Below, one piece after another: positions 35,282 through 46,773 of a DNA stretch of 64,000 nucleotides. The notes below the pieces were generated by a model, which was not told the origin of the DNA, searched no databases, and was given only the letters and a program-made list of their open reading frames with translations. The first letter of the stretch is position 1; each line of letters begins with the position of its first letter. This DNA is from Dermacentor variabilis. Lineage: Eukaryota; Arthropoda; Arachnida; Ixodida; Ixodidae. The DNA lies in the NCBI RefSeq assembly GCF_050947875.1, contig NC_134568.1:203051729-203115728 (forward strand), read 5' to 3'. A program made the translations under genes and the position numbers.

Positions 35282-36943
35282 TATGGTATGAAAGCAGAAA
35301 AAAATTATTCGCAACTTGAACGTGAAGTACTGGCCCTCGTATTTGGAGTAATGAAGTTTCGTGGTTACCTTCTAGGCCGAGAATTCATCCTGGTCACAGA
35401 TCACCAGCCGCTCCTAGGCCTGCTGAGACCGAATCGGCCCACTCCGCCTCTGGCTGCGGCTCGCATACAGCGCTGGGCGCTGTATTTGGGAGGATTTAAC
35501 TACAAGTTACAGTATTCGCCAGGCAAGCAGCTCCTGAACTCGGACACGCTTAATAGTTTGCCACAAGAAACTTTGGAGCCAACCACGGAAGGGGAGCCAC
35601 CTGACTACGTTCTGGCACTCGCATCTGTCCAGGAGGGGGCGGTCTCGGTAGAAGAACTGCAGGCGCTGACGGCAGGTGACGCAGTACTTTCAAACGTCGT
35701 GCAGTACACAAGAGATGGGTGGCCTCCAAGCTTTAAAGCATTAGAACGAAGCTTACTCCCCTTTTACGACCGCAAACTAGAACTGTCATTGGCCCACCGT
35801 TTCCTGTATTGGGGCCGTAGAGTTGTCATTCCAGTTAACGTACAACATAGAATGTTGCACATGTTGCACGAGACACATCAAGGATCATCGGCGATGAAAT
35901 CAATCGCTCGGTCAGCTTTTTGGTGGCCAGGAATGGACCACGACATAGAACAACTGTCAGCGGGGTGCACAAGTTGCATCCAAAATCGACCAATGCCGGC
36001 ATCTGCTCCGCCAGTTAACTGGCCGACCTGCCAGGAGAACTGGTCAAGAGCGCATCTAGATTTCGCGGGGCCAATCAAAGGAAACATGATCCTTGTTCTC
36101 GTAGATGCTCACAGCAAATGGATTGAGGCTGTACCAATGAAATAGGCGACCACATCTTCGACTACTACTTGCCTGCGCAGCTTCTTTAGCAGGTTCGGCA
36201 TTCCTCGCACCATTGTTTCAGATAATGGGACGCAGTTCACTAGCCAAGAATTTACTGATTTTGCGAACGGTAACATAACCCACCTGCGCACGGCTGCGCT
36301 TCATCCTCAGTCGAATGGCCTAGCAGAAAGAGCTGTCCGAACTGTTAAAGATGAGCTGAAGAAGATGAACCAGGGCAGATTAGAAGATTGCCTTTGCAGA
36401 CTACTTTTCAACTACCGGAGAACACCCCTTGCATCGGGCAAATCTCCTTCGGAACTTCTTTTTGGCTACCAAATCTGGTCCCGCCTCGACACATCTTTTC
36501 CTCCTTTGGTTGCAGGAAGATCGGGAATATCGGATGACTGGACCCTCGCACCAGACACAAATGTTTACGTCCGTAACTTTGGTAAAGGTGATAAGTGGAA
36601 GACGGGCACGGTAAAGTCAGCAGACAGAGCTGGGATGTTGACAGTGGAAGCGCCTGAGGGTCTCGTTCGGCGACACGTTGATCAAGTTCACACATGGAAC
36701 GACCCAACGGCTACCCAAGACCACAGGGAAAGTGAAAGCTCGTCCATCTCGAGAACTCCTCAAGAAACTCCCGGAGCAGGGCCAAAGGCAAAAGCCGAAA
36801 CTCGTGAAAAGTCACCACCACAGCGTCAGTCATCACCCCAACCCCTGGACGCACAAGAGAGAAACGGTGAACCTACACTGGCCTCAGAACTCCGACGCTC
36901 AGCACGAGAGCGCAGACCTGTGCAGCGTCTTCCGTATTATTGA
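35282..36943 (+). pseudogene. Ty3/gypsy-type pol fragment: RNase H and integrase, one in-frame stop
   Basis: The frame starts inside RNase H (NYSQLEREVLALVF with the catalytic Glu; LVTDHQPLLGLL with Asp). It continues through the integrase zinc-binding region (MLHMLHETHQG, WWPGMDHDIE, CTSCIQNR). The integrase core shows HLDFAGP, SDNGTQF and LAERAVRT with 35 residues between the last Asp and Glu (DD35E). Near the C-terminus lie VYVRNFGKGDKWKTG and LVRRHVDQV (GPY/F-like module), and the end is RRPVQRLPYY, with no chromodomain. A single TAG at 36143-36145 interrupts an otherwise open 1.66-kb frame. Gag, protease and RT are missing, so it is 5'-truncated against minisatellite DNA. This is a retrotransposon relic and not a host gene. 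No polypurine tract or matching LTR is obvious downstream. Confidence 0.88.
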
Positions 36944-37136
36944 TGGAGAAACGTTATAACTGCAGTGTTTTTCTTATTTCGCAGATGTAGTCGACAGCTA
37001 CACGTGCCAATCTGGTTGCCTATCTTATGTTTTCTTACTTTGTTTGCTTCCTTAACCTGTCTTTATATTTCGACGTGCACTGCAAATAAACGCCCATTCT
37101 TCCAGCTTGTCAGCTTGTGTCTGCCTCGTCTGCGTC
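36944..37136 (+). mobile_element. gypsy 3' flank or truncated LTR with poly(A) signal
   Basis: Contains tgcactgcaaataaacgcccattc (AATAAA at about 37085) after a T-rich stretch. It ends where LINE RT homology starts. It could be the remains of a 3' LTR, but ends are not visible. Confidence 0.35.
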
Positions 37137-37358
37137 AAGCGCAGTGTCCGACAAACTAATAGATAGGGTTGTTCAACGCCGTATAACAAATATTATGCAC
37201 GAAGATATACTTTTCAGTCCTTGTCAAATTGAATTTCGTCCCGGGCACTCCATATGGTGCGCCCATGTAGAAATAGAGAGCCGCATTGAACTTGCTCGCC
37301 GCAAACGAGAGTACGCAGCTTTGGTGGCGCTATAGATGTAGCAAAAGCAAACGACTCT

Positions 37359-38256
37359 TGTTACGATCGGCCTGCAGGGGTACTGCGCTGCAAAGCGATT
37401 TCAGCCCGCTGCACGTGCTTCGATCAATCCGCGGTGGTGGCGCCCTTCAGAGAACCAGCGAGGACGACAGCACTAACCGACCATGAACTTTCTTCAGAGA
37501 ACTGGAGACTACGGCAGGGTTAATCCACGAAGGCCTAGTTCGGAGAATCGGCGACGGCAGCAGGGCTGGCCACATTTGGCGCCCCGTGTATTGTTGGTTG
37601 ATTTACCGGGTCTTCATGGTCTCTCTGCAGCAAGAAGACCTCCCTAACAAAAGGGTGCTTTGCGGTATGTTTTCCTCGGGCCCCAGGATTCGTCACAGAC
37701 TGCTGACGCTCGTGGTGACTACAGGAGAAAGCCAGCTCTGGAATTTAGAGGCGCCGGCTGGGGTCAAGCGTGATCACCTGGCTACGAGGACGCGCTCAAC
37801 TCGGTTTCTGGGAATCCAAAGTTCGTACGTGTGTGTGTGAGCCCTCCTCCTCCAAAAAGGCGGGTCAGCTTCAATGACGTTGGACGCTATGAAAAGGCGG
37901 CTCGGGTACGATGACTGGTCGAACGTTTCCCTCACCTAAGGATCGAGGGAGGACAGAGTGTTTATAAGCAGCTGTTTGTCTCTGCTAGAGTGAGCTCGTC
38001 AGTGTGTTCGTGATCGTACTCGTGAGCTGTGTCCTCGTGCTCGACCAGCAGTGTGCTGGGTGTGTTTGGAGCTTCGTGCTCGTATGCTGTATGCTTCGTC
38101 CTGCGTGCTCCATTTGGGAGTCACGCTAGACTGTCGAATGTATCCCCTGTTCTAATGTATATCTGTAAATCAATCCTGCTCGCCTAGTCCTGTCCCCCCA
38201 AGTTAGTCCCTACGACCTACAACCCTTACAATTAGTGGCAGCGGCGAGATCGTCCG
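37359..38256 (+). mobile_element. LTR plus primer-binding site inserted in a LINE
   Basis: An 872-bp segment starts TGTTACGATCGG and ends CCTTACA (38230), giving the TGT...ACA inverted ends of an LTR. Directly downstream, attagtggcagcggcgagat looks like a primer-binding site (TGGCAGCGG, beginning with the complement of tRNA CCA). Inside, tttataagca at 37961-37970 is a TATA box, followed by gtttgtctctgctagagtg as a plausible start region. The 7-bp repeat acgactc at 37351-37357 and 38257-38263 flanks the insert, and removing the insert with one repeat copy restores the LINE frame (DVAKA-NDSDTLFNKLE). No gag or pol follows. The presence of the primer site means it is not a classical solo LTR. 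Confidence 0.72.
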
Positions 38257-38493
38257 ACGACTCCGACACTCTGTTCAATAAGCTTGAATGCACGAATTTC
38301 CAGAAATATATAACCATTTGGATCAATGAATTTATGAGAGATAGACAGTTTTATAGTTATCAATGCGGTATATCGACGTCTGAACAGAAGGTGACAAGAG
38401 GTGTACCACAGGGTGCCGTTCTTCCCCTATTTTATTTAACATTTTGCTAAGTACAATTCATTTGTCTCAAAAAGTACATGGGCGCTATAACGT

Positions 38494-39469
38494 AATGCTA
38501 TTCCAAACTTTTCTACTCCAATTCTGCAATCAGCCCTCCGCGATAGGTCAAAAACTGTTTTGAACCACCCCCACTTCGCCTGTCTGTCACGCGTTGTCAC
38601 GAAAAGCGCGATAGCTCCCAATCGAATATGACGGGTACACACCGATTATGCATCATTGGGCCAAACGAAAAAGGATTGTTATTTCTGATTCGACGCCTTT
38701 TAGGCATAATCCCTCGGCTATTAGTCAAAAGTTTTCGGGCTGCACCCACTTCACCTGTCTGTCACGCGACGCCACAAAACCGCGAAAACTCACTCCGTCA
38801 AAGTGATGTGTACGCGTTAACGATGCATTAATATGACATAATAAGCCATATGCCATAATAACAAAACTGAATTTTTTTCTGAATAGCCGCAGGCTGCCCC
38901 GTTTCGAAAGGAATAAATGATGGCTGCCGCCGATCGCTCAGGCACTGGCTACTCGCACCTGCTGGAGAGCATGGGTTTATTTGCGTACAAGAAACCTTCT
39001 TGCGTGGCCGTGTAACGCTTTCAAGCACTTTCAGTACGTTTACGACCTGGCTCTGCCAAGTCTTCTTTGCTGAGGATCCATTTTAGCGGTATTCTTAACC
39101 GTACGTTGTATGCCGCCGCGAAACCAAGTAAGGGAAAGCGGACCAATCGCAGACGCCGGCACCCCTTTCTTCATCCAGTTATCGATTTTCAGTGCACTGG
39201 CTCGGCCCCATCGAATCCCCCTCCACTTGAACGTGCCCCTCGCCTCTTGTCAGACAATTAGGTAAGACAAAATCACTCAGTGTAAGTAATGTTATTAGTC
39301 TTTCAAGCAAACAAAAGTTACCTCCTATAAGCGAGGACAGCGTTTGATTGGTCTGTTCAGGCAACCCTGCGTGTCACCGCCCGATGCTTGCGTTGGCGGT
39401 TACGCAAATATGACGCCAGGAGATCAGAATAAAAACATATTGGGATAGTTTTCTATTATATGACCCCAA
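38494..39469. mobile_element. unclassified ~976-bp insertion within the LINE RT
   Basis: Interrupts the LINE between KVHGRYN (38493) and VYADD (39475). It holds two diverged tandem copies of a ~180-bp unit (about 38495-38645 and 38670-38830) sharing (t)caaaa, then cacccacttc(g/a)cctgtctgtc, then acgcg...cacgaaaa/cacaaaac. No open frame of size, no LTR, no tRNA head. The ends (ctactccaattctg near 38512; rc ctatcccaatatg near 39450) are weakly inverted. Class unknown: MITE-like or SINE-like. Confidence 0.5.
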
Positions 39470-40949
39470 GTTTATGTTTATGCGGACGATATCGCATTTA
39501 TTACATCCGCAACTAATATACACTCACTGAATCAGTCGTTCAAGAATTACTTATGCATGCTATAGACATAGGGGTTATGCATGTCGTTAAATGTTAGAAA
39601 AAGTGCGGTACTAGTCTTTCCGTTAAGTGCACAAGTGCATATATCTCCACAATACCGCCAGGAAATCATTCCTCAAGTTGACTCAGCCACGTACCTTGTT
39701 GTTATTTATTATGGCAAGCTCATCTGGCGCAGTCACATTGAATATATTAAAACCAAGGCAGAACGTGCCGTCGCTCTGCTCCGCCGGCTCAGCCACCCTT
39801 GCTCTGGACTACGCAGGGATACCTTACTGGATATATACCAGATGTATGTTCTGCCCATATTAAATTCGGCTGCGTATTATTTTCCGATGGTCCCGCGCAC
39901 AAAATTAGGCCTGTCATAATTTTTTTTTTGAAAGGGAAGCCCCACGCTTATGCATCGGGCTACCTGGATTCGTTGCGAACACTGTTTTATATCAGGAAGC
40001 TCATATACCCACTTTTGATTACAGATTCCGCATGCTTACGGTTCAGACATTTTTAAAATGTATGACTTTTTGAAAATAATTAGGCAATATGTATTTATCA
40101 CTGAACCGTCTGTGTTTTTGAAGCATCGTGGTCCAGACTAGAGGGCGCTCAGATATTTGTGTAAGCGCAGTTACTACAATTCTGTTTCGATACGTCAAGT
40201 TTGCCATTCGAATAATGCCTCACCAGATTTCCAATTGAGATTGAGGGCATATTTCCGAATCATGCTAAACTATTACCAAGCAGACATTTAATTAATATCT
40301 TACAAGACCACCTACACCAGCTAGCCACTGACAATATAATAGCTACTGACGCTTCTATGTACACTGAGAAGGCAGGAGTGGAGACCTTTGAACCTCTTCA
40401 ATGGTCTTACTCTCTTCGCCTTCCTGACTTCACACCCATACTTCAGGCAGAATTATTAGCGATTGTATCAGCATTACGAAAGCTTCCCCAAAATGACCCC
40501 TTAGCTGTTATCGTGACCGACTCGCTGCGTGTATTCACAGCTAGCACTTACTGCATCTTCGAATTCAAGAATTCTGCGAACAATTTGAACGAACATCCCT
40601 CAATGGCCCTTCCATATGTGTTTTGCCGACATCAGCTCATGTCACCGCGGCTAGGTACAGAAATTTCTCTATATCGCAAAATTCTGCAATATCCACGCTA
40701 ACGTCGTCTTCTGAATTCCATCACCTTAGTTTTCCATGGAATAATAATTGGTGTCCTTCAAGGCTATTGGAAGTTTCTTTCACAAAAGTGCGATGCCGTA
40801 TACCGCCTCTAAATATTTACTTAGACGGATCTGGTCTCGCTGTGTCCCCTCTATGTTCTTTTTGCAGTGAACCTGAATTTATTGAACATTACTTTCTCTC
40901 ATACCACCGATTTTCTAGACAAAGTTGCCCGTCCCACGCTCTACTATTC

Positions 40950-41065
40950 AAAAAGAAATTATGGGGTTTTACATGCCAAAACGATTATCTCGTTATGAGG
41001 CATGCCGTAGGGGAGGGGGGGGGGGGACTCCAGAAATTTGGACCACCTGGGGCTCTTTCTGAACG
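40950..41065 (-). mobile_element. truncated tRNA-derived SINE (3' half)
   Basis: Plus strand: gaaattatggggttttacat, gaggcatgccgtaggggagg, a G run, then aaatttggaccacctggggc. It stops at the tctttctgaacg block; the tRNA head is missing. Confidence 0.7.
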
Positions 41066-41540
41066 TCACAGCGCAAACAGCTAAGACGAACCACAAAAAT
41101 AAAGACATGGCGCACACTGGCGCTGACTAACAACTTCTTTTTTTCCTTCGTCGTCGATGCATATATATACCTAGGCCACACAACCGCACAGGCGCAGAGA
41201 ATATATTACTGACATCTGCCAACTTATCGCATACGAAAACGTAGGAATTCAAATTCTGATGGGTGCAGGGACAAAGATGTGTCACTGACGCAATTATTGC
41301 CTTATCTTTTTATGTGGTAGGCCCCTAAGGCAAGCCGCGCATGCTCATTCTTGCTTTTGCCAAGAATTAGCGTCCGATCGAGTCGCGCCTCACAATTTCT
41401 GCAAGAGTTTACATGCGCAACAAGGTGCGCTCCTCTACCTACATTTTTGTTTACTTTTTGCGCATGTCCCCTGAGTCGCTCATTGACGCAACGCCCTGTC
41501 TGGCCAACGTATGTCTTACCGCATGAGAGTGGAATGCCAT
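41066..41540. other. unassigned DNA
   Basis: Nothing recognised. Confidence 0.35.
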
Positions 41541-41604
41541 AAACCTAAATCTCGTACATGGGTGTTTTCGCATTTCGCCGCCATCGAAATGCGGCCGCCG
41601 TGAG
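41541..41604 (-). mobile_element. SINE body fragment
   Basis: cctaaatctcgtacatgggtg, then gcatttcgccgccatcgaaa and tgcggccgccgtgag match the central SINE body only. Together with the piece at 40950 this could be one SINE split by about 480 bp of other sequence. Confidence 0.5.
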
Positions 41605-42049
41605 AAAGGCTTGCATGAAAGAGGAATCTTGCAAACTACACAGTCACAGCAGTCAACAGCAAACCGCTGCCGGTGCTGCATTTTACAACTTTTTTTTTTT
41701 TGCTATCGGTGACTCGATTGACTTGTTGGCACAGTCTACCTAACTTATTTCGGGCAGTGAGCAACAACCTAACGCCTGCTCTGCTGACAATCTTTTTGAG
41801 ATTATGCGCGACCCGGTGCACCTATGGGATAACTGCAAACAGTTGCTGCGAGTTCTCAGATTGAGTGGCTGCCGAGTGCTTGCTTTTAGAGACTGCAGCA
41901 GACCTTATGTGCAGAACATATCCCATATGTGCACCAGACCATGCATGATTTTAAACATCACCGCCCATGCACTCCGTACAAATTGTCAACCAGCGAAGCT
42001 GAAACGTGCGGCCCGGTGCTTATCACTGGGTTAATCCCGACGGTCCAAT
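41605..42049. other. unassigned DNA
   Basis: Several 61-76-codon frames without domains. Confidence 0.35.
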
Positions 42050-42385
42050 AAACAACGGCTTAGTAGGATGCTGGATCCTCGGTACGCAGTTGCTACTCGC
42101 GCTCGGCTGCACGAGATTGTTCTTACGCCCGGGCTGCAGCATCGGCACGGCGTAGATATATATAAGCTCGTTCCCGGTCCTGCTCGCGGCGTTGTTGATC
42201 GAAAGCTGCCCGCTCCTCAGAAGTACGTGTGACACGTGGATTTCCTATCTCGGAACCAGAGAGAAACTGCTGCACACGCGCTCGACTGCGACGGACAGCA
42301 ACGATGTCACTACTGGCACAGCCAATCACGCGCCTCTGGCGCAGCCAATCACAGCCAAGCCACGCCTGGCTATATGACATGCGGT
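42050..42385 (-). repeat. charged-repeat-like coding scrap (unclassified)
   Basis: Minus-strand frame 42473-42123 contains GNPRVTRTSEERAAFDQQ, then RREQDRERAYIYLRRADAA. The plus strand also has the direct repeat cagccaatcacgcgcctctg / cagccaatcacagccaagcc near 42320-42355. Similar charged frames occur at 32166-32351. Family not recognised. Confidence 0.35.
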
Positions 42386-43059
42386 TATGCAGGTTACTTT
42401 TTCTTACATTCTTATCAAAGTTATTGCTTGCAATTTTGAGAATGACAGCGCACAAACAAATGTCATGCAACAAAACACCGACAGCGCATGTCTTTTATGT
42501 TAAATCTTCTCAAACTCAAGTACTGAACGTGCGAAACAATTACAGAAACCTGACAATGATGTAATATTTTTGGCGCGGCTGTGCACTACCTCCGGAATCG
42601 GTCCACGCAAGAGGCCGCGTTTCTACCAGAAAACTCGCCTTCGCGCATAGCGTTCGCCGTAAGCGTTTCCTGGTAAACATTACGGGTACACAAGCTGCAG
42701 TTGCAGGAAAGCATAAGGAGCAGTCAGGGATCTTTCAATGCTTTCAATCTTACAAAGGCGAAGCTTAAGCGCCCTCCAATTTTTTTTCTTGCAGTGCAAA
42801 GTTCGCGGGCAGTTTTCACTCACAGTAAAGTGAATTATTTATTCAAACGCGAGAAATTGAGTGCGAAGATGAACAATTCTTGCTAGCTTTGGGTTACAAG
42901 GGTGGGATGAAAAATGCGCAATAAGCGCAAAGCTGAGGAAGGACGGGTAAGTTTTATAACGTGAGGTGAAGATGAGGCTTGGGTGTAGACGGCAAGGAAG
43001 GAAAACAGAATATGAAGGTACCTGCCCCGTTCAGCAATCCTTTGCCTTATTGCCGTCTA
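42386..43059. other. unassigned DNA
   Basis: No domain, RNA or element ends recognised. Confidence 0.35.
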
Positions 43060-43215
43060 CATCATTTTATCATGTCATTCAATTGTCGTCAAGCCGTCGT
43101 CATGCTATTGTCATCTCCGCCATCGACATGCATCGTCATTCCATCGTCGTCGTGCCGTCGCCTTTCCAGCGTCCTCTCCATCGTCGTCAAGCTATCATCG
43201 CCGCCGTCTTGTAGT
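43060..43215. repeat. cryptic simple repeat rich in GTCATCGTC words
   Basis: Repeated short words (gtcgtcatgc, catcgtcattcc, atcgtcgtcgtgccgtcgcc, atcgtcgtcaagc) without a fixed period. The complementary word set appears at 48740-48990 (atgacgacgatggaac), so one family is present in two orientations. Confidence 0.6.
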
Positions 43216-43589
43216 TGTCATACACGCTCGCATTTTACACATTTGGGCATCTCAGCACGTTTATACAACCCAGCTATCGTTTTACTTTGATAAACATCCA
43301 CCGATGATTTCTGTCAAATGGTTGTTTTGTTTTAGTTTCAATGTTCTTGTTCTTTTCCTTAGTTTTTTTTTTATGGTTACTTTTTTTCTGAATGTAAATG
43401 GTGTAAAAACGGTCAGCAGCGCAAATTTAGCCTTCCCTGGCTCCAACCAAAACGCCCACATAAGAAAGAGCTTAGCAGAATGGACAAATGGGTTAGTTGG
43501 GTTACTTGCAACCGATTTTTTTACTACCTTACCACCTTCGAGTTATATTATAGCCAGCGTCTTCTTTTTCTCTTTCTTTCTTTTTCATT

Positions 43590-43860
43590 TCATCAGATCG
43601 CAATACGGCATTCTCTGGTGGATTAGCATCCATCGTTGGTGCAGAAAGCTGTGTGCGCACTATGGGGCAGATCCTCAAGTGAATCGACATGAGCAACCGT
43701 TTATGGTCCCTCTTGCGCGTCCTTGTCAGTGCTCACTCTCTCCCTATTTTTCTATTTGCGTTCCCCCTCACCTCCAGTGTAGGGCAGCAAACTGGATGCT
43801 CGTATAGTCGACCTCCCTGCTTTGTCCCTCCTTGCTTTCTCTCAGGTAGATCGCCATAAA
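43590..43860 (+). mobile_element. I-group LINE 3' end, mostly 3' UTR
   Basis: Contains caaccgtttatggtccctc, cagtgctcactctctccct, then ccagtgtagggcagcaaact and cgacctccctgctttgtccc, aligning with 10475-10625. The upstream coding part is not readable. Confidence 0.6.
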
Positions 43861-43949
43861 TGGCGGACATTAGTTCAAGGCCACATAGAAATGAGCAGGT
43901 AGGTAAAAAGATTCACCACTTAACTAACTATTCACTTTCGAGCAAATGC

Positions 43950-44640
43950 TGCAATGTTGAAACTGAAGCCTAGAAGTAGGGAACAACAAGTCCAGCGTGT
44001 GCCTAGGCCAAGGTCAAGGCCTGATGGTGCACGGCACCTCGCCCATTTCCTCGTCGCAATGCACTGGAACATTCAAATTCACCGGAATGCGCTGATTTGC
44101 GACTGCACTCGCTTGACCTCCATTGTGCCTTCGACAACCTCCTGGTCTGCTTGGATGCGGCGCAACTTTACCGTGTCGCTTGTGGTTTGGCATAGCTTTT
44201 ACGAACGCGTGCTGTTTAAGTATCGGCGTGATGGGCAGTGTCTCGTGCAGCGTTCGTGACTGCGACGAGACCACATGACATAACCTCATCTACTGCCATT
44301 TTTTACAGTGAAAGACAGACAGTACGTGCCGCTGTAAGCCGGCTGGACAACAGTGTTCACAGAATAAAAAATATTGGGACCGTGGAGTTGATCGCCATCC
44401 ACGCAGCGGGCCACAAAAGCACCAACTGCGTTTTTTCGTCTGAGCTTGGCGACCTTCTTTGATTGCGTGGTGAACGCTGTGGTGTACGCGCGCGAATCAC
44501 TTGTTCTTCCTTTACTTTTCTGCCCACTTCCCTCTCCCAGAGTGTAGGATAGCAAACCAGGTGGAGCCTAGTTAACTTCCCTGCCTTCCCATCCATTTCG
44601 CTTTCTGCCCTTTGTCGCCTCATTCCCGGCATTTCAATAA
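43950..44640 (+). pseudogene. I-group LINE 3' fragment, heavily decayed
   Basis: cgcaactttaccgtgtcgctt, then gtggtttggcatagctttta and cgaacgcgtgctgtttaagt correspond to 10165-10225 of the better copy (cgaaacaacc...cttgtggctgggagtggcgtt). It ends with the 3' UTR block (gagtgtaggatagcaaaccag, gttaacttccctgccttccc) at 44540-44600. The zinc knuckle is not readable. Confidence 0.55.
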
Positions 44641-45410
44641 CAAAAAAATGCGCGTCCGACGGTGGGCTTCGACCCGTGGTCCCTCTTCACAATAGCCCGA
44701 TTCTCTACAAAAGGCCACTAGACGCATGACTTCTTTTCGTACCAATGCGAACTAGCGGTTGGCGTGCGTCACGTCGCATCGTTTCAAAATGCCTTGAAAA
44801 CCAAGAGCAAGCCCGCTCACGCCAGTTCCTTTAGGATGCAGGCGCAGCAATGGAATCTTTTCCAGGGTTTTGCCGTTCGTAGTCATTTCCTCACCGGATA
44901 TATTTATGGACATGTATAGACAACTTGATCCCCAGGGCAGGTGCCCGAATAGATAATTTGCTGCTGGCTGCTATCTCATCCAGCAGGCCACTGGTATGTG
45001 CTCAAATAGCCAACCTCGGATCTGGCTATGTGCTAATGTAGGAATGTGCCACTGGGTATATGTTCAGTATTGACTAATCCCCCAGAATGGATGTACCGCT
45101 ATGACACAGGGGGTATGAAGCCTTGAATGTATTTAGATATGTGTACTACTCTGAGCATGCGTCTCTTATCAACATCCCTCCCTCAAAGAACATCATGCAT
45201 GGCTTTGTCCTCGTGAAGCTGACGGTTGCAAGCTATAAACAATTGACGAGGTTGTGATCGCCTCATCTATAGCTGCTGAGCTACGCTGCGTTACTGCTTT
45301 GTTAGTGCTGTGCTGCTACCTCAAGCAAGCTTAGCTTCAAACATTTTGTTGAATCTGCGTGTTTTATTTAACTGTATATAAGGCTTTTTGCGCTCTATAC
45401 GTTACATGTA
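44641..45410. other. unassigned DNA with minisatellite scraps
   Basis: 44915-45065 holds acaacttgatccccagggca and aatgtgccactgggtatatg, decayed monomers of the 12395-13030 repeat. The rest, up to the TA at 45409, is unassigned. Confidence 0.45.
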
Positions 45411-46457
45411 CCGGGTGTCCCAGTTAACTTGGACCCAGATTTAAAAAAGAACAGCGCTCTAGATAAACCGTACTGACTGCATAGTAGCCGTAGTCATGTA
45501 TACTTACAGCCAGTATTTTTTTCATCACGAAGTATTAATTAATTTATTTATTTCAACTAGTGAACTTTTTTCATTATTGCTTGAATCGCCAACATATCAA
45601 TTACAACGTTGTAGGGCACCTCGAATAACCTCCGAATCAAGCATTTGTTTCGTGCTCAGCTTTGCCTCGTTGGTTTCTCCGGGTTTCTCCGGAAAGCCGG
45701 GAAACCATGACAGAGCTCTTGTGACTATTATAACTTTGCGCACTCATCTTGTTCTGTAGATAGGCGCGCCGCGAACGTATGTTCCTTTTGTTCCTTTTAG
45801 CAATAGAAACAAACCTTGCGGAGACTATCTCCATCTAATGCGTTATGGCGAATCTGTACGGCCAGCATATGCTGCTGTCGATTACGTAAATCATTTTTGC
45901 TTGACATGCCAGTGCGTAGATAATAACGGGAGATTTCAACGGTACCACGCCAGTGACCTGCTCTTCAAGAAGACCGTCATGCCCTTCACGAAGGATCAGG
46001 AGGCTAATATGATCCTGGCTCAGGGGGCGGCGTACGGCGAGGAAGGCAGCCAAGCCGCCAAGCTATTCCGAATGTGGCATTGTGGAGGACGCCCTAGTCC
46101 GTCAACAATACTCAGAACGTACGAGACTGGCAATTCCACAAGAAAGCGACACAGGACTGCAACGGTAGTTCAAGAAGTGGAAACGGATGTTGTGACAGTC
46201 TTTGCTGCTAACCCTCACGGTAGGGTGCGCGACGCCAGTGCGGAGGCCGAAACCTCAAGGTCATCAGTGTGAAGGACTTTAAGAAAAGGTCATATGCACC
46301 CGTACCATGTACATCTTCATCAAAAACTTGAAGACCAAGATTTAGAAAACAGACTTCACTTTGCCAATTGGCTTTTCACGAAATGGGAAGAAGAACCGGA
46401 CTTTCTCACTCGCGTGCTTTGGGCGGATGAGACGAATTTCTCCAGAACCGCACAAGT

Positions 46458-46705
46458 TACACGATGCAGCGATCAACGAATGCAGCCGTATATCTTTCTA
46501 AGGTTGCTTGGAGGCGCTTGAGTAGCGGGGCGCGAGCGCGTATCTATGTTATTTCGCGTATTTCGCGGGCTTTTTTTTTTCTTAGAAAAGACAACCAGGC
46601 ACACTTCAGCACGAAATAAGTGCTTGATTCGGAGATTAAGGGGCCCTACAGCTTCGTAACTGACATGTTTGTGATTCAAGCAAGAATTTAAAAGTTCACT
46701 ACTGT
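46458..46705 (+). repeat. internal copy of the right terminal region (direct repeat 1)
   Basis: acacgatgcagcgatcaacg, then aatgcagccgtatatctttc through aagcaagaatttaaaagttc matches 47853-48100 almost base for base, in the same orientation. It sits inside the transposase reading frame. Confidence 0.9.
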
Positions 46706-46773
46706 AATCTTTCCCGATTATAAGGCGTGCGTCAGCCGTGCATTTGCTACCTTCCTCGTTGCCTATCAATCTC
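46702..46773. repeat. ~72-bp module shared with 49395-49470
   Basis: From ctgtaatctttcccgattat to gcctatcaatctc. Both copies keep the same minus-strand frame, RLIGNEEGSKCTADARLI. Flanks differ abruptly on both sides. Confidence 0.85.

Larger units (their letters stand above)
37137..40935 (+). pseudogene. I-group LINE ORF2 (RT, RNase H, zinc knuckle), split by two insertions
   Basis: Part 1 (37137-37357): KLIDRVVQRRI, FRPGHSIWCAHVEIESRI, RKREYAALVAL then DVAKA (RT motif A region). Part 2 (38257-38493): DTLFNKLE, WINEFMRDRQF, TRGVPQGAVLP (RT motif B) and ILLSTIHLSQKV. Part 3 (39470-40935): VYADDIAFI (catalytic motif C), SLNVRKSAVLVFP, LLDIYQMYVLPIL, then RNase H IIATDASMY, LQAELLAIVSAL and VIVTDSLRV, then the zinc knuckle CSFCSEPEFIEHYFLSYHRF. 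Read together, the order of a LINE I-group ORF2 is preserved, with frameshifts at 37333 and elsewhere. The insertions are annotated separately. The sequence differs from the 8990-10482 family. Confidence 0.8.

Noticed and set aside
35219..36943. Endogenous retrovirus with envelope gene
   Set aside because: Only RNase H and integrase are visible; no env-like frame follows, so a gypsy-type retrotransposon relic is the simpler reading.
43304..43807. 167-codon plus-strand frame with a hydrophobic start
   Set aside because: T-rich DNA gives the hydrophobic residues, and the second half lies in the LINE 3' UTR block.
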